This document shows positions 1 through 7,236 of a DNA stretch of 64,000 nt, piece after piece. Position numbers and translations under genes: made by a program. Source of the DNA: Rikenella microfusus (GTDB lineage: Bacteria; Bacteroidota; Bacteroidia; Bacteroidales; Tenuifilaceae); the NCBI GenBank assembly GCA_020722565.1, contig DYKO01000002.1, positions 84,725 to 148,724 on the forward strand. Reading direction: 5' to 3'. The notes under the pieces were generated by a model, which saw only the letters and a list, made by a program, of their open reading frames with translations, was not told where the DNA came from and ran no database searches. Within the stretch, counting starts at the first letter, position 1. Each line of letters opens with the position of its first letter.

Positions 1-55
1 GAGAAACCGTTGGGCGGGATCATGAGCCGAAGGCGAACTAATCCCGCCCGGATCA
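1..55. repeat. 55-bp direct repeat, copy 1 (hairpin-forming)
   Basis: This 55-bp unit recurs without a mismatch at 115-169. It carries an inverted repeat, GGGCGGGAT (12-20) against ATCCCGCCC (41-49), enclosing a small GCC-GAA-GGC mini-hairpin. The GC-rich unit stands out from its AT-rich surroundings. The copy begins at the window edge, so it may be the last part of a longer array. I do not recognise the family; it could be a REP-like element or a structured RNA. Confidence 0.85.
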
Positions 56-78
56 CTTGAAAAAATTTACATGTATGA

Positions 79-113
79 AAGGCTATTCTGAATGAGGATA
101 GCCTTAAATTTTT
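79..113 (+). terminator. Hairpin with T-run between the two repeat copies
   Basis: AAGGCTAT (79-86) pairs with ATAGCCTT (98-105), followed by AAATTTTT. The A-rich stretch at 61-68 can extend the stem with 106-113. It looks like an intrinsic terminator for a gene left of the window, or it is part of the repeat unit, whose period would then be 114 bp. Confidence 0.5.
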
Positions 114-114
114 G

Positions 115-169
115 GAGAAACCGTTGGGCGGGATCATGAGCCGAAGGCGAACTAATCCCGCCCGGATCA
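115..169. repeat. 55-bp direct repeat, copy 2
   Basis: Identical to bases 1-55, offset by 114 bp, with the same GGGCGGGAT/ATCCCGCCC stem and inner GCC-GAA-GGC hairpin. About 140 bp of AT-rich sequence separates it from the cold-shock gene downstream, so a 5'-leader role cannot be excluded. Confidence 0.85.
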
Positions 170-310
170 AATAAAGGGACAGAACAATTTTAAATTTACT
201 CTAGTTAATAGATAATCAATGTAATATAAATATTATTTAAAATATTTCAAAATAAATGTTGTTTATCCAATTATTTTAACTTACTTGCACTCGAATTAAA
301 AATCACAAAA

Positions 311-502
311 ATGAACAAAGGAATAGTAAAATTCTTTAACGAATCAAAAGGTTTTGGTTTTATTAAAGATTCAGAAACAGGTGAAGAGTATTTTGTACAT
401 GCAACAGGTTTGAAAGATCAAATTACAGAAAACGACGAGGTTACCTTCAGCCTTGAACAAGGAAGAAAAGGACTAAACGCAGTAGATGTGAAATTGGTGT
501 AA
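311..502 (+). CDS. Cold-shock protein, CspA family
   Basis: A 63-residue single-domain cold-shock protein that binds single-stranded RNA or DNA and acts as an RNA chaperone in the cytoplasm. The RNP1-like motif KGFGFI is at residues 13-18 and the RNP2-like YFVHAT at 27-32, both typical of the five-stranded OB fold. The length is close to the usual 63-70 residues. The gene stands alone and ends just before a strong intrinsic terminator at 523-550. The roughly 140-bp AT-rich leader would suit the long 5' UTRs common for csp genes, but I see no specific element in it. Confidence 0.95.
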   Translation: MNKGIVKFFNESKGFGFIKDSETGEEYFVHATGLKDQITENDEVTFSLEQGRKGLNAVDVKLV

Positions 503-522
503 CGCAACCTTTATACTTGTTT

Positions 523-550
523 AAATCCCGGATATTCCGGGATTTTTTTT
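523..550 (+). terminator. Intrinsic terminator of the cold-shock gene
   Basis: Stem ATCCCGGA (525-532) with TCCGGGAT (536-543), a 3-base loop and eight Ts ending at 550. It lies 20 bases after the cold-shock stop codon. Confidence 0.9.
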
Positions 551-598
551 ATGATGAACTATCAAATACTATTTTTGTTTACAAGAAAAAATGAAAGC

Positions 599-1741
599 AT
601 GAAAATCCCACAAATCGTCATTTTCCTTTCAATTGTTCTAAGCGTTTACGCGCTTGTTAATATATTTTTATTTTTTCAAACCCGACCAATATTCAGTTTG
701 GCTTCAATTGGAACTTGGTTAAAGTTTGTCTTTTGGTTTATTGTACTATCCTACCCTTTAGGTAGAACCCTTGAAGCTACTTTAGGGGGGGGCAAATTCC
801 GACACTCCTTGTAAAGGTTGGCTCAATTTGGTTAGCCTTTATGCTATACCTTACACTACTTTTTCTACTTTTTTTGATTGTTACACCCCTTGTAAATTGG
901 GTGTTCCATATTGATCTTAAGGGCGCTTTACATATCCATCAAGTTTCAACAGCAACTTTATATATAATTGTACTAGTTATTGTTCTCGCCGGTTATGTTA
1001 ATGCAATTAATTCCAAAATAAATGAGTTGACAATAAGAACCCATAAAGCAATGCCTAACGGTAAACTTACCATTGTAATGGCCTCGGATATTCACCTTGG
1101 AACAATTATCGGGGAAAAAGAGCTGGGCAAACTTGTTGGAATGATAAACAACCAAAATCCCGATTTGGTATTATTTGTAGGCGACATTTTTGATGAGGAT
1201 ATTGCACCTGTAGTCAATGGGCAAATGGGAAAACTTTTTGAAGAGATAAAAGCTAAATTCGGTGTTTTGGTGTTACCGGAAATCATGAGTTTTATAGAAA
1301 CTACTAGGCCAAAATCAATTACCTTAATTCCCATGGCGTAAGCGTACTTTGCGATACCGCAATAGTTGTCTCCCACATTAATATCATTGGAAGACTCGAC
1401 AGGCAAAGCAACTCTCCCTTAGGCAAAAAAGGGAAGTCATTGGCTGAACTAACCAATGAAATTAATAAGGAAAATTTACTATTGTAATGGATCATCACCC
1501 CATTAATCTGTATGATGCGGTTGATGTTGATGCCGATTTGCAACTTTCAGGACATACCCATCACGGACAGATGTGGCCACTAAATTATATTACACAAGCC
1601 CTTTTTGAGGTAAGCATGGGCTACATGAAGATTGAAAATACCCACTTTTATGTATCGTCGGGCTATGGTACATAGGGACCAAGGGTACGGTTGGGGAATC
1701 GTCCCGAAATTGCAGTTATTAGGGTTAGAGGTTCTATCTGA
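599..1741 (+). pseudogene. Decayed membrane-anchored metallophosphoesterase (YkuE-like)
   Basis: Remains of a calcineurin-type phosphoesterase with N-terminal membrane helices, about 380 residues when intact. The pieces read in order but in three frames: hydrophobic N-terminus (599-792), a second helix region and the SDIHLG and GDIFDE metal motifs (793 to about 1265), GNHEF (1278-1292), then MDHHPINLYDAV and the metal-binding GHTHHGQ (1487-1741). Lesions visible: a one-base loss at the G8 tract 785-792, a frameshift near 1265-1270, an in-frame TAG at 1305, a frameshift with TAA at 1485, and a TAG at 1673 where GTWGPR would be expected. Five independent lesions make sequencing error an unlikely full explanation. 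Intact copies elsewhere in the genome may supply the function. Confidence 0.9.
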
Positions 1742-1925
1742 TGCTGTAGTCAGGCGTTAATCATAGCTTGCAAAATGTACGGTTCATTTTTTAATTTTTT
1801 GGGCTTTGGCCTACTGCTTTTCTATTTTCATAAACCATTTCCCCAATTGATTAACCCCTAGTAAAACCTATGTAAAGATTAATTATTAACAACTTCTACA
1901 GTTCCATTTAATCCCTTTAAATATT

Positions 1926-1933
1926 TATATTTG
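1926..1933 (+). promoter_or_regulatory. Bacteroidota -7 promoter element (TATATTTG)
   Basis: Exact match to TAnnTTTG, 40 bases before the flavodiiron ATG. No clear -33 TTG is visible. Confidence 0.6.
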
Positions 1934-1973
1934 TGGTTGAATTACCGATTAGAAATTTAAAAGCAAAATCAAT

Positions 1974-3170
1974 ATGTATTATTCTGTTCATGTAGTAGGG
2001 AGGGTTCACTGGATTGGTGTAAACGACCGCCGTAAACGCTTATTTGAAAACATTTGGCCGCTCGATAGGGGAATTTCATACAATTCCTATTTGATTGTTG
2101 ATGATAAAACTGCACTTGTTGATACCGTTGAGGATAGAGCAGCAGGAAACTATATTGAACGTATCGAGGCTTTGCTTAACGGACGTGGGTTGGATTACCT
2201 TATTATAAATCACATGGAACCTGACCATTCGGGTGAAATTAAAGTCATTCTTGACCATTTCAAGGGGGTTAAACTGGTGGGAAATGTTAAAACCTTTAAG
2301 ATTGTTGAGGCTTATTGGGGTATTAAGGAAAATCTTTTTGAGGTTAAAGATGGCGATACCCTTGATTTAGGACATCATAAACTAAAATTTGTAATGACAC
2401 CTTGGGTGCATTGGCCTGAAACCATGATGACCTACGACCAAACTGAGCAAATCATCTTCACTGGCGATGCTTTTGGAAGCTTCGGTGCTTTAGATGGTGG
2501 CATTTTCGATGATGAAATAAACATTGATTACTTTGAGGATGAGATGCGCCGCTACTATTCAAATATTGTTGGTAAGTACAGCAACATGGTTCAAAAGGCC
2601 TTTGCCAAGTTGCAAGATGTACCTATAAAGGTGGTTGCATCAACTCATGGTCCTGTTTGGCGTTCTAATCCATCAAAAGTTATTGAACTGTACAACAAAT
2701 GGAGTCGTTTTGATGCAGAAGAGGGAGTGGTAATAATTTACGCATCGATGTATGGTAACACCGAGGCCATAGCTGATTATATTGGTCGAAAAATTGCCGA
2801 ACAGGGCATTAAAAACATCCATATTCACGATGTTTCCCGAGCCCATTTAGGCTACCTGATTAACGAGATATGGAAGTATAACGGCCTTGTTTTGGGTTCC
2901 TGCGCCTACAATTCTGAAATGTTTCCGCTCATGGAGCAGCTAACCCGCGAACTAATACACATGGGGATTAAGAACAAAAAACTGGCCCTTTTTGGCAGCT
3001 ATAGCTGGAATGGGGGTGGGGTTAAGAATCTGAAAAAGTTTACCGAGGAGGTTGATTTGGAACTTGTTGCCGAACCCGTTGAAACTTACGGCAAACCTAA
3101 TATAGAAAAATTAAAACAATACGATGAACTGGCTCGAAAAATGGCCGAATCGGTTAGAAAAGCCAATTAA
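1974..3170 (+). CDS. Flavodiiron protein (FprA-type A-type flavoprotein)
   Basis: A 398-residue class A flavodiiron protein that reduces O2 to water and/or NO to N2O in the cytoplasm, protecting an anaerobe. Residues 1-250 form the metallo-beta-lactamase-like domain with the di-iron ligands H80, E82, D84, H146, D165 and H225. Residues 252-398 form the flavodoxin domain, with the FMN phosphate loop around SMYGNTEA (258-265). There is no C-terminal rubredoxin domain, so a separate rubredoxin or NADH oxidoreductase must donate electrons. The gene is monocistronic, with a -7 element at 1926 and a weak terminator after it. Whether O2 or NO is preferred cannot be told from sequence. Confidence 0.95.
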   Translation: MYYSVHVVGRVHWIGVNDRRKRLFENIWPLDRGISYNSYLIVDDKTALVDTVEDRAAGNYIERIEALLNGRGLDYLIINHMEPDHSGEIKVILDHFKGVKLVGNVKTFKIVEAYWGIKENLFEVKDGDTLDLGHHKLKFVMTPWVHWPETMMTYDQTEQIIFTGDAFGSFGALDGGIFDDEINIDYFEDEMRRYYSNIVGKYSNMVQKAFAKLQDVPIKVVASTHGPVWRSNPSKVIELYNKWSRFDAEEGVVIIYASMYGNTEAIADYIGRKIAEQGIKNIHIHDVSRAHLGYLINEIWKYNGLVLGSCAYNSEMFPLMEQLTRELIHMGIKNKKLALFGSYSWNGGGVKNLKKFTEEVDLELVAEPVETYGKPNIEKLKQYDELARKMAESVRKAN

Positions 3171-3249
3171 ATTTTGGCAGTTGAGAGTTGTTATGATTCA
3201 ATAAATGAATCTTAACAAATAATGTAAGAATTTAGGAAATAAAAAATAA

Positions 3250-3276
3250 GGCGAAGTCTAATGCTTCGTCTTTTAT
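3250..3276 (+). terminator. Probable terminator after the flavodiiron gene
   Basis: GGCGAAG and CTTCGTC form a short stem followed by TTTTATTTTATTT, about 80 bases after the stop codon. The stem is weak. Confidence 0.5.
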
Positions 3277-3463
3277 TTTATTTCCCTTAACCGAACCAAT
3301 GCAGACTTCAAAATTTGATATGAGACAATCATTTTCGCCTATTTAGTTAAGACTCATTACAGGTGCTTTATGCTGTGTTTTATATGAATTTTTCCCTAAC
3401 TCTACGATAATTATTTACTTTTAATTTTCCTTAACCTTTAATCCGTCTTCGCCAAACAAGTTC

Positions 3464-3498
3464 TTTAATCTTTAACCTTTAACCTTTAATCTTTAACC
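3464..3498. repeat. Five tandem TTTAAYC heptamers
   Basis: Units TTTAATC, TTTAACC, TTTAACC, TTTAATC, TTTAACC run head to tail and stop exactly at the 3' end of the cupin gene. A degenerate sixth unit lies near 3437. It is a simple-sequence tract of unknown role. Confidence 0.85.
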
Positions 3499-3768
3499 TT
3501 ACTTAAAGTTATAATGCTTCCGTATGGATTTCTTAACTTTCCAAACGCATATTAATCCTTTTTTAAAAGTTACAAAATCACCTGCCTTCACGGTATAAGT
3601 CCCTTCTTCGGTTTCAATATCAACCTCTCCTTCAAGTATCAGGCATTCCTCATCGGTGTCATAGTACCAATCAAAGGTGGAAACTTCTTTTGTCCAGATG
3701 GGCCAGTTCCTAATCCCTATTGTCTGGATTTGCTCTTCATTAAGTTTTTCAATTACTACCTTGCTCAT
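3499..3768 (-). CDS. Small cupin-domain protein (Cupin_3 / EutQ-like)
   Basis: An 89-residue single cupin domain. The motif WYYDTDEECLILEGEV (about residues 34-49) followed by YTVKAGDFVTFKKG is the usual two-motif beta-barrel pattern of the small Cupin_3 family, in which an aromatic residue often replaces one metal ligand. The ATG at 3768 is preferred over one at 3804, because a TAnnTTTG promoter element lies between them at 3792-3799. The gene is divergent from the thioesterase. The ligand and reaction are unknown. Confidence 0.85.
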   Translation of the reverse strand: MSKVVIEKLNEEQIQTIGIRNWPIWTKEVSTFDWYYDTDEECLILEGEVDIETEEGTYTVKAGDFVTFKKGLICVWKVKKSIRKHYNFK

Positions 3769-3791
3769 AATGTTAATTGTTTTATTCACCG

Positions 3792-3799
3792 CAAATTTA
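3792..3799 (-). promoter_or_regulatory. -7 promoter element of the cupin gene (TAAATTTG)
   Basis: Exact TAnnTTTG on the minus strand, 23 bases upstream of the ATG at 3768. It lies downstream of the alternative upstream start and so decides the start. Confidence 0.6.
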
Positions 3800-3820
3800 C
3801 TCAAAAAAGTAAAAATAATT

Positions 3821-3828
3821 TACCTTTG
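3821..3828 (+). promoter_or_regulatory. -7 promoter element of the thioesterase gene (TACCTTTG)
   Basis: Exact TAnnTTTG on the plus strand. The first ATG (3833) is only four bases downstream and would precede or coincide with the transcription start, which favours the ATG at 3854. It faces away from the minus-strand element at 3792-3799. Confidence 0.6.
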
Positions 3829-3853
3829 TGAAATGCTTAAAATTACTGATGCT

Positions 3854-4246
3854 ATGGATATCAATCTAACCCTTGGACTTGAATATACTGCAAAAGAAAT
3901 GGTTAATGCCGATAACACCGCATCAAAGTATGGCTCTGGCCTTGTGGATGTTTTTGCCACTCCCGCAATGGTTGCGCTCATGGAAAAGGCAGCTCTGAAT
4001 TCCGTATTACCATATTTACCCCAAGGTTTCAACACTGTTGGAACTGAGGTTTGTGTGAATCATACCAAGGCTACCCCATTAGGGTGGATTGTAGAAGCAA
4101 AGGCCACACTAAAACAGATTGACGGTAAAAAACTGTTATTTGAGGTTGTAGCTTGGGACAAGGAAGGGGAAATTGGACGTGGTACGCATACCCGTTACAT
4201 TATTGATAGTAAAAGGTTTATGGAAAATTTCTCGGGTGGTAATTAG
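3854..4246 (+). CDS. Hotdog-fold thioesterase (FlK-like)
   Basis: A 130-residue single hotdog domain resembling the fluoroacetyl-CoA thioesterase-like group, which cleaves small acyl-CoA thioesters in the cytoplasm. Family-like stretches are VDVFATPAMVALMEKAA, then GTEVCVNHTKATPLG, and a C-terminal EVVAWDKEGEIGRGTHTRYII. The histidine and threonine positions match that group in general, but the physiological substrate is unknown. The ATG at 3854 is chosen because a -7 element lies at 3821-3828; an ATG at 3833 would add seven residues. The next gene, an acyl-ACP thioesterase, starts seven bases after the stop, so the two are co-transcribed. Confidence 0.85.
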   Translation: MDINLTLGLEYTAKEMVNADNTASKYGSGLVDVFATPAMVALMEKAALNSVLPYLPQGFNTVGTEVCVNHTKATPLGWIVEAKATLKQIDGKKLLFEVVAWDKEGEIGRGTHTRYIIDSKRFMENFSGGN

Positions 4247-4253
4247 CCTGCTC

Positions 4254-5012
4254 ATGGATTTAAATCGATATACATTTCCTCAGTACCACCTTCAACAAAT
4301 TCGGGTGCATTCCTATGAGGTTGATTTAAACCGACGCTTGACCATTACTGCACTCTTTTCGCTTTTACAGGAAATTGCATGGGAGCATGCCCACCTACTG
4401 CGATACGGTTGGGAGCATCTGCTTCAGAAGGGTTGGTTCTGGGCTTTATCGAGGTTAGATGTAGAACTATACCAAATTCCAGCTTGGACAGAGGAGCTGA
4501 CACTGGTTACCTGGCCCCGTGGTCTCGATGGTATTTTTGCGCTTCGCGATTTTGAGTTTTACAACTCTCTGGGCGAACGAGTAATTGCTGCAACATCGAG
4601 CTGGCTGGTACTAAATATTGAGACACGACGTCCTGTCAGAGATTCATGGCATTCCGATTTTGATTTTGTTGAGCGTAGCGCCCTGTCGGCTAATGCTGCT
4701 AAACTTTCTGGAGTAAATGGTATTCCGGTATATACTGAACCATTGAATGTTAGAATTGGCGATATCGACATGAACATGCATGTCAACAATGTGCGCTACA
4801 TCGACTGGGCATACAATACTTTTGGCATTGAGCACTTTCAAAGCTACATTCCTCAAAAGGTAGTGGTTAATTTTAATGCCGAAGCCAAAGCTAATCAGCA
4901 AGTTGATGTTATTCGCTTTCAGCCCGAACCCAATCAAAGCCTAATCGATATTAATTTTGCCGGTAACGGCAAAAATCTATGTAGGTTGATGTTTTACTGG
5001 AAAAAAATTTGA
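4254..5012 (+). CDS. Acyl-ACP thioesterase (FatA/FatB family)
   Basis: A 252-residue double-hotdog acyl-[ACP] thioesterase that releases free fatty acid from acyl carrier protein. The N-terminal domain opens with the RVHSYEVDLNRRLTI-type segment. The catalytic loop in the second domain is DMNMHVNNVRYIDW, equivalent to the N-x-H-V-N-N motif of plant FatA/FatB. Reading frame upstream of 4254 exists, but the ATG there gives the normal length and sits just after the previous stop. Co-transcription with the hotdog thioesterase suggests a role in acyl-group turnover or short-chain fatty acid formation, which is inference. Confidence 0.9.
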   Translation: MDLNRYTFPQYHLQQIRVHSYEVDLNRRLTITALFSLLQEIAWEHAHLLRYGWEHLLQKGWFWALSRLDVELYQIPAWTEELTLVTWPRGLDGIFALRDFEFYNSLGERVIAATSSWLVLNIETRRPVRDSWHSDFDFVERSALSANAAKLSGVNGIPVYTEPLNVRIGDIDMNMHVNNVRYIDWAYNTFGIEHFQSYIPQKVVVNFNAEAKANQQVDVIRFQPEPNQSLIDINFAGNGKNLCRLMFYWKKI

Positions 5013-5061
5013 TAGAAATTATTTTTTATCTATATTAATTGAACTAATTAAATTGAAGTTT

Positions 5062-6603
5062 ATGTTTTCCACTCAGGATTTAAAATTAATGGAAGAAAAG
5101 GGTATCACCCCTGATATGGTTACCAATCAGCTTAAGTTGTTCGAAAGCGGATTCCCCTTTATGCAATTGGTAAAACCCGCTGCAGTGGGCGATGGTATAA
5201 TCCGTCTCGATAATGATGAACTAGATAGCCTTATCGATATCTATCGCGATTTTAGGGGTACCCGAGTAAAATTTGTGCCGGCTTCGGGTGCAGCTACCCG
5301 AATGTTTAAGCACCTGTTTGAGTTTCAATCCGAATTTCCTGTAAAGGGTTTGGATTGTTTTACAGATAAAACTTTCGGCTCTATTTATACATTTTTTGAC
5401 AAGATAAAGCTATTCCCGTTTTACGATAAGCTCTACAACGAGCTCTGGAAGCGTGGATTCAAAATGGAGGAGCTGATCGATAGCAATGACTACCAACCCA
5501 TAGTTAATACTTTGCTCAGTGCCGATGAGCTAAACTATGGCAATCTGCCCAAAGCCCTAATACTTTTCCATAAATATGGTGATATTGCAAGAACCTCGCT
5601 TGAGGAGCATCTGGTTGAGGGCTCGCAATATGTACGCGACCCGCATGGTGTGGTTAACATACATCTTACCGTTTCGCCCGAGCACATGTCTGGTTTAGAG
5701 GAACTGGTTGGCAGGGTAAAATCATTTTACGAGAACCACTACGAGATTACCCTGGACATCACCTATTCCATTCAAAAACCTTCAACCGACACCATTGCCG
5801 TTGACATGGAGAACAAACCATTTCGGAACCCTGATGGTACCCTGCTTTTCCGTCCCGGTGGGCATGGTGCTCTTATAGAAAATTTAAATGATTTAACCTT
5901 CGATTTGGTGTTTATTAAAAATATCGATAATGTTCAGCCCGACCATCTGAAGCCACAAACTGTTCGTTACAAAAAGGCGCTAGCGGGTATGCTGCTTAGC
6001 TACCAAAATTTGATATTCTCGTATCTCGAGAAGTTAAGTTTTGGTGATCCTACTGCAGAAGAGCTTCAAACCATGCTCGATTTCACCCGCGATGAGCTCT
6101 GCGTATTGCCCTCAGGCAGCATCAATCTCAACGATACTACTCAGCTTAAGGAATACCTTATAAAGATACTCAATCGCCCCATACGGGTATGTGGCATGGT
6201 AAAGAACGAGGGGGAACCCGGTGGCGGTCCGTTCTGGGCGGTAAACCCCGATGGCACTATTTCGCTTCAAATTGTTGAAAGCTCACAGATTGATATGAAT
6301 GATTCGCAATCAAAAGCCATTCTTAACGCATCAACCCATTTTAACCCTGTTGATATAGTATGCTCATTTGTCGATTTTAAAGGCCAACGGTTTAACCTTC
6401 TCAACTATTGTGACCCCAAAACAGGTTTTATAGCCACAAAAAGTAAGGATGGCAAGCAACTTAAAGCCATGGAGCTACCCGGTTTATGGAATGGCGCCAT
6501 GAGCAACTGGAATACCATTTTTGTGGAGGTACCGCTATCAACCTTTTCGCCTGTTAAAACTGTAAACGACCTGCTACGCGACGAGCACCAACCCCCACGG
6601 TAA
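5062..6603 (+). CDS. DUF4301 family protein
   Basis: A 513-residue protein of the DUF4301 family, which is common in Bacteroidota and has no established function. It is cytoplasmic, without signal peptide or membrane segment. The N-terminal part contains VPASGAATRMFKHL (about 75-88), a glycine-rich loop reminiscent of nucleotide-sugar transferases. RPGGHGALIENLNDL and NEGEPGGGPFW are further conserved-looking blocks. I chose the ATG at 5062 over a TTG at 5053. The gene follows the acyl-ACP thioesterase by 49 bases and may share its transcript. A nucleotidyltransferase role is only a guess from the loop. Confidence 0.8.
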   Translation: MFSTQDLKLMEEKGITPDMVTNQLKLFESGFPFMQLVKPAAVGDGIIRLDNDELDSLIDIYRDFRGTRVKFVPASGAATRMFKHLFEFQSEFPVKGLDCFTDKTFGSIYTFFDKIKLFPFYDKLYNELWKRGFKMEELIDSNDYQPIVNTLLSADELNYGNLPKALILFHKYGDIARTSLEEHLVEGSQYVRDPHGVVNIHLTVSPEHMSGLEELVGRVKSFYENHYEITLDITYSIQKPSTDTIAVDMENKPFRNPDGTLLFRPGGHGALIENLNDLTFDLVFIKNIDNVQPDHLKPQTVRYKKALAGMLLSYQNLIFSYLEKLSFGDPTAEELQTMLDFTRDELCVLPSGSINLNDTTQLKEYLIKILNRPIRVCGMVKNEGEPGGGPFWAVNPDGTISLQIVESSQIDMNDSQSKAILNASTHFNPVDIVCSFVDFKGQRFNLLNYCDPKTGFIATKSKDGKQLKAMELPGLWNGAMSNWNTIFVEVPLSTFSPVKTVNDLLRDEHQPPR

Positions 6604-6790
6604 ATGGGCTTAAATTGTTTAGCCTGGCTGTATGACCTCTCAGCGCTACTTATCTTCTATTTGAAATTTAAAGGGTTTTAAGCTATTACCCGTAATGGGA
6701 TAAAACGGTAATTCGTGTTTTTTCTTGATTCAGAATATGTAATAACTGTTTAATATATGCTATAAAATATATAAAACATAAAGAACATAT

Positions 6791-6822
6791 AACACATGTT
6801 ATATAACATGTGTTTTTTTTTA
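6791..6822. terminator. Perfect 24-bp palindrome with T-run
   Basis: AACACATGTTAT (6791-6802) is followed directly by its exact reverse complement (6803-6814), and then by about nine Ts. As RNA it would fold into a tight AT-rich stem before a U-run, so it can act as a terminator for the DUF4301 transcript. A loop-free palindrome could equally be an operator for a dimeric regulator of the genes that follow. Confidence 0.65.
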
Positions 6823-6837
6823 TTTTTTAACATACAA

Positions 6838-6845
6838 TAAATTTG
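6838..6845 (+). promoter_or_regulatory. -7 promoter element (TAAATTTG) before the secreted-peptide module
   Basis: Exact TAnnTTTG 83 bases before the ATG at 6929 and just after the palindrome at 6791-6814. No -33 TTG at the usual distance. Confidence 0.5.
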
Positions 6846-6928
6846 CTCATGTTTTTTGTATGAGCTCAACAAAAACAGATCTCACACCCCAAGAGATAAT
6901 AGTTTGGGGTACAATAAATTTTAAAATT

Positions 6929-7177
6929 ATGAAAAGAAAAATAATGCTAATGCTTTTTTCATTGCTGTTTTTTTTACCCATTTTTTCAAATAATGCCAGA
7001 GCCGATGAAGATGAAAAAAAAATTGTAGAGGAGGAGAAACAAACCTGCGTTGATGTTGTAATAAAATGTGCAAATGGGGACGGCACCCATTATTCGGGTT
7101 GCGGAACAACAAATGAAATATTACAAGATTTGGATGCTGTAATAGAGTATTTTGTTACAATAAGAGGTAGATTATAA
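6929..7177 (+). CDS. Small secreted cysteine-containing protein
   Basis: 82 residues and not recognised as a named family. Residues 1-25 are a clear Sec signal peptide (MKRKIMLML then a Leu/Phe core, with cleavage near NARA-DE). The mature part starts with an acidic/lysine stretch and has three cysteines, C40, C47 and C58, the last two bracketing CANGDGTHYSGC. The ATG at 6929 is chosen because the longer frame from 6860 would put residues before the signal peptide. It is followed by a GLPGLI protein and a large outer-membrane protein on the same strand. Small secreted peptides of unknown role are known near such genes in Bacteroidales (the NVEALA group is one example), but I see no NVEALA motif. 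Confidence 0.7.
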   Translation: MKRKIMLMLFSLLFFLPIFSNNARADEDEKKIVEEEKQTCVDVVIKCANGDGTHYSGCGTTNEILQDLDAVIEYFVTIRGRL

Positions 7178-7236
7178 ATTGTGTTTGCCGGCAACACATA
7201 TATTTATTACTAGGATCATAATTATTAGATTTTGTT

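Noticed and set aside
1-169. Possible CRISPR array
   Set aside because: Only two copies are present, the spacer is 59 bases with its own hairpin, and no cas gene is seen.
4173-4253. Longer N-terminus of the acyl-ACP thioesterase
   Set aside because: The upstream frame overlaps the hotdog thioesterase gene and adds non-family residues; the ATG at 4254 gives normal length.
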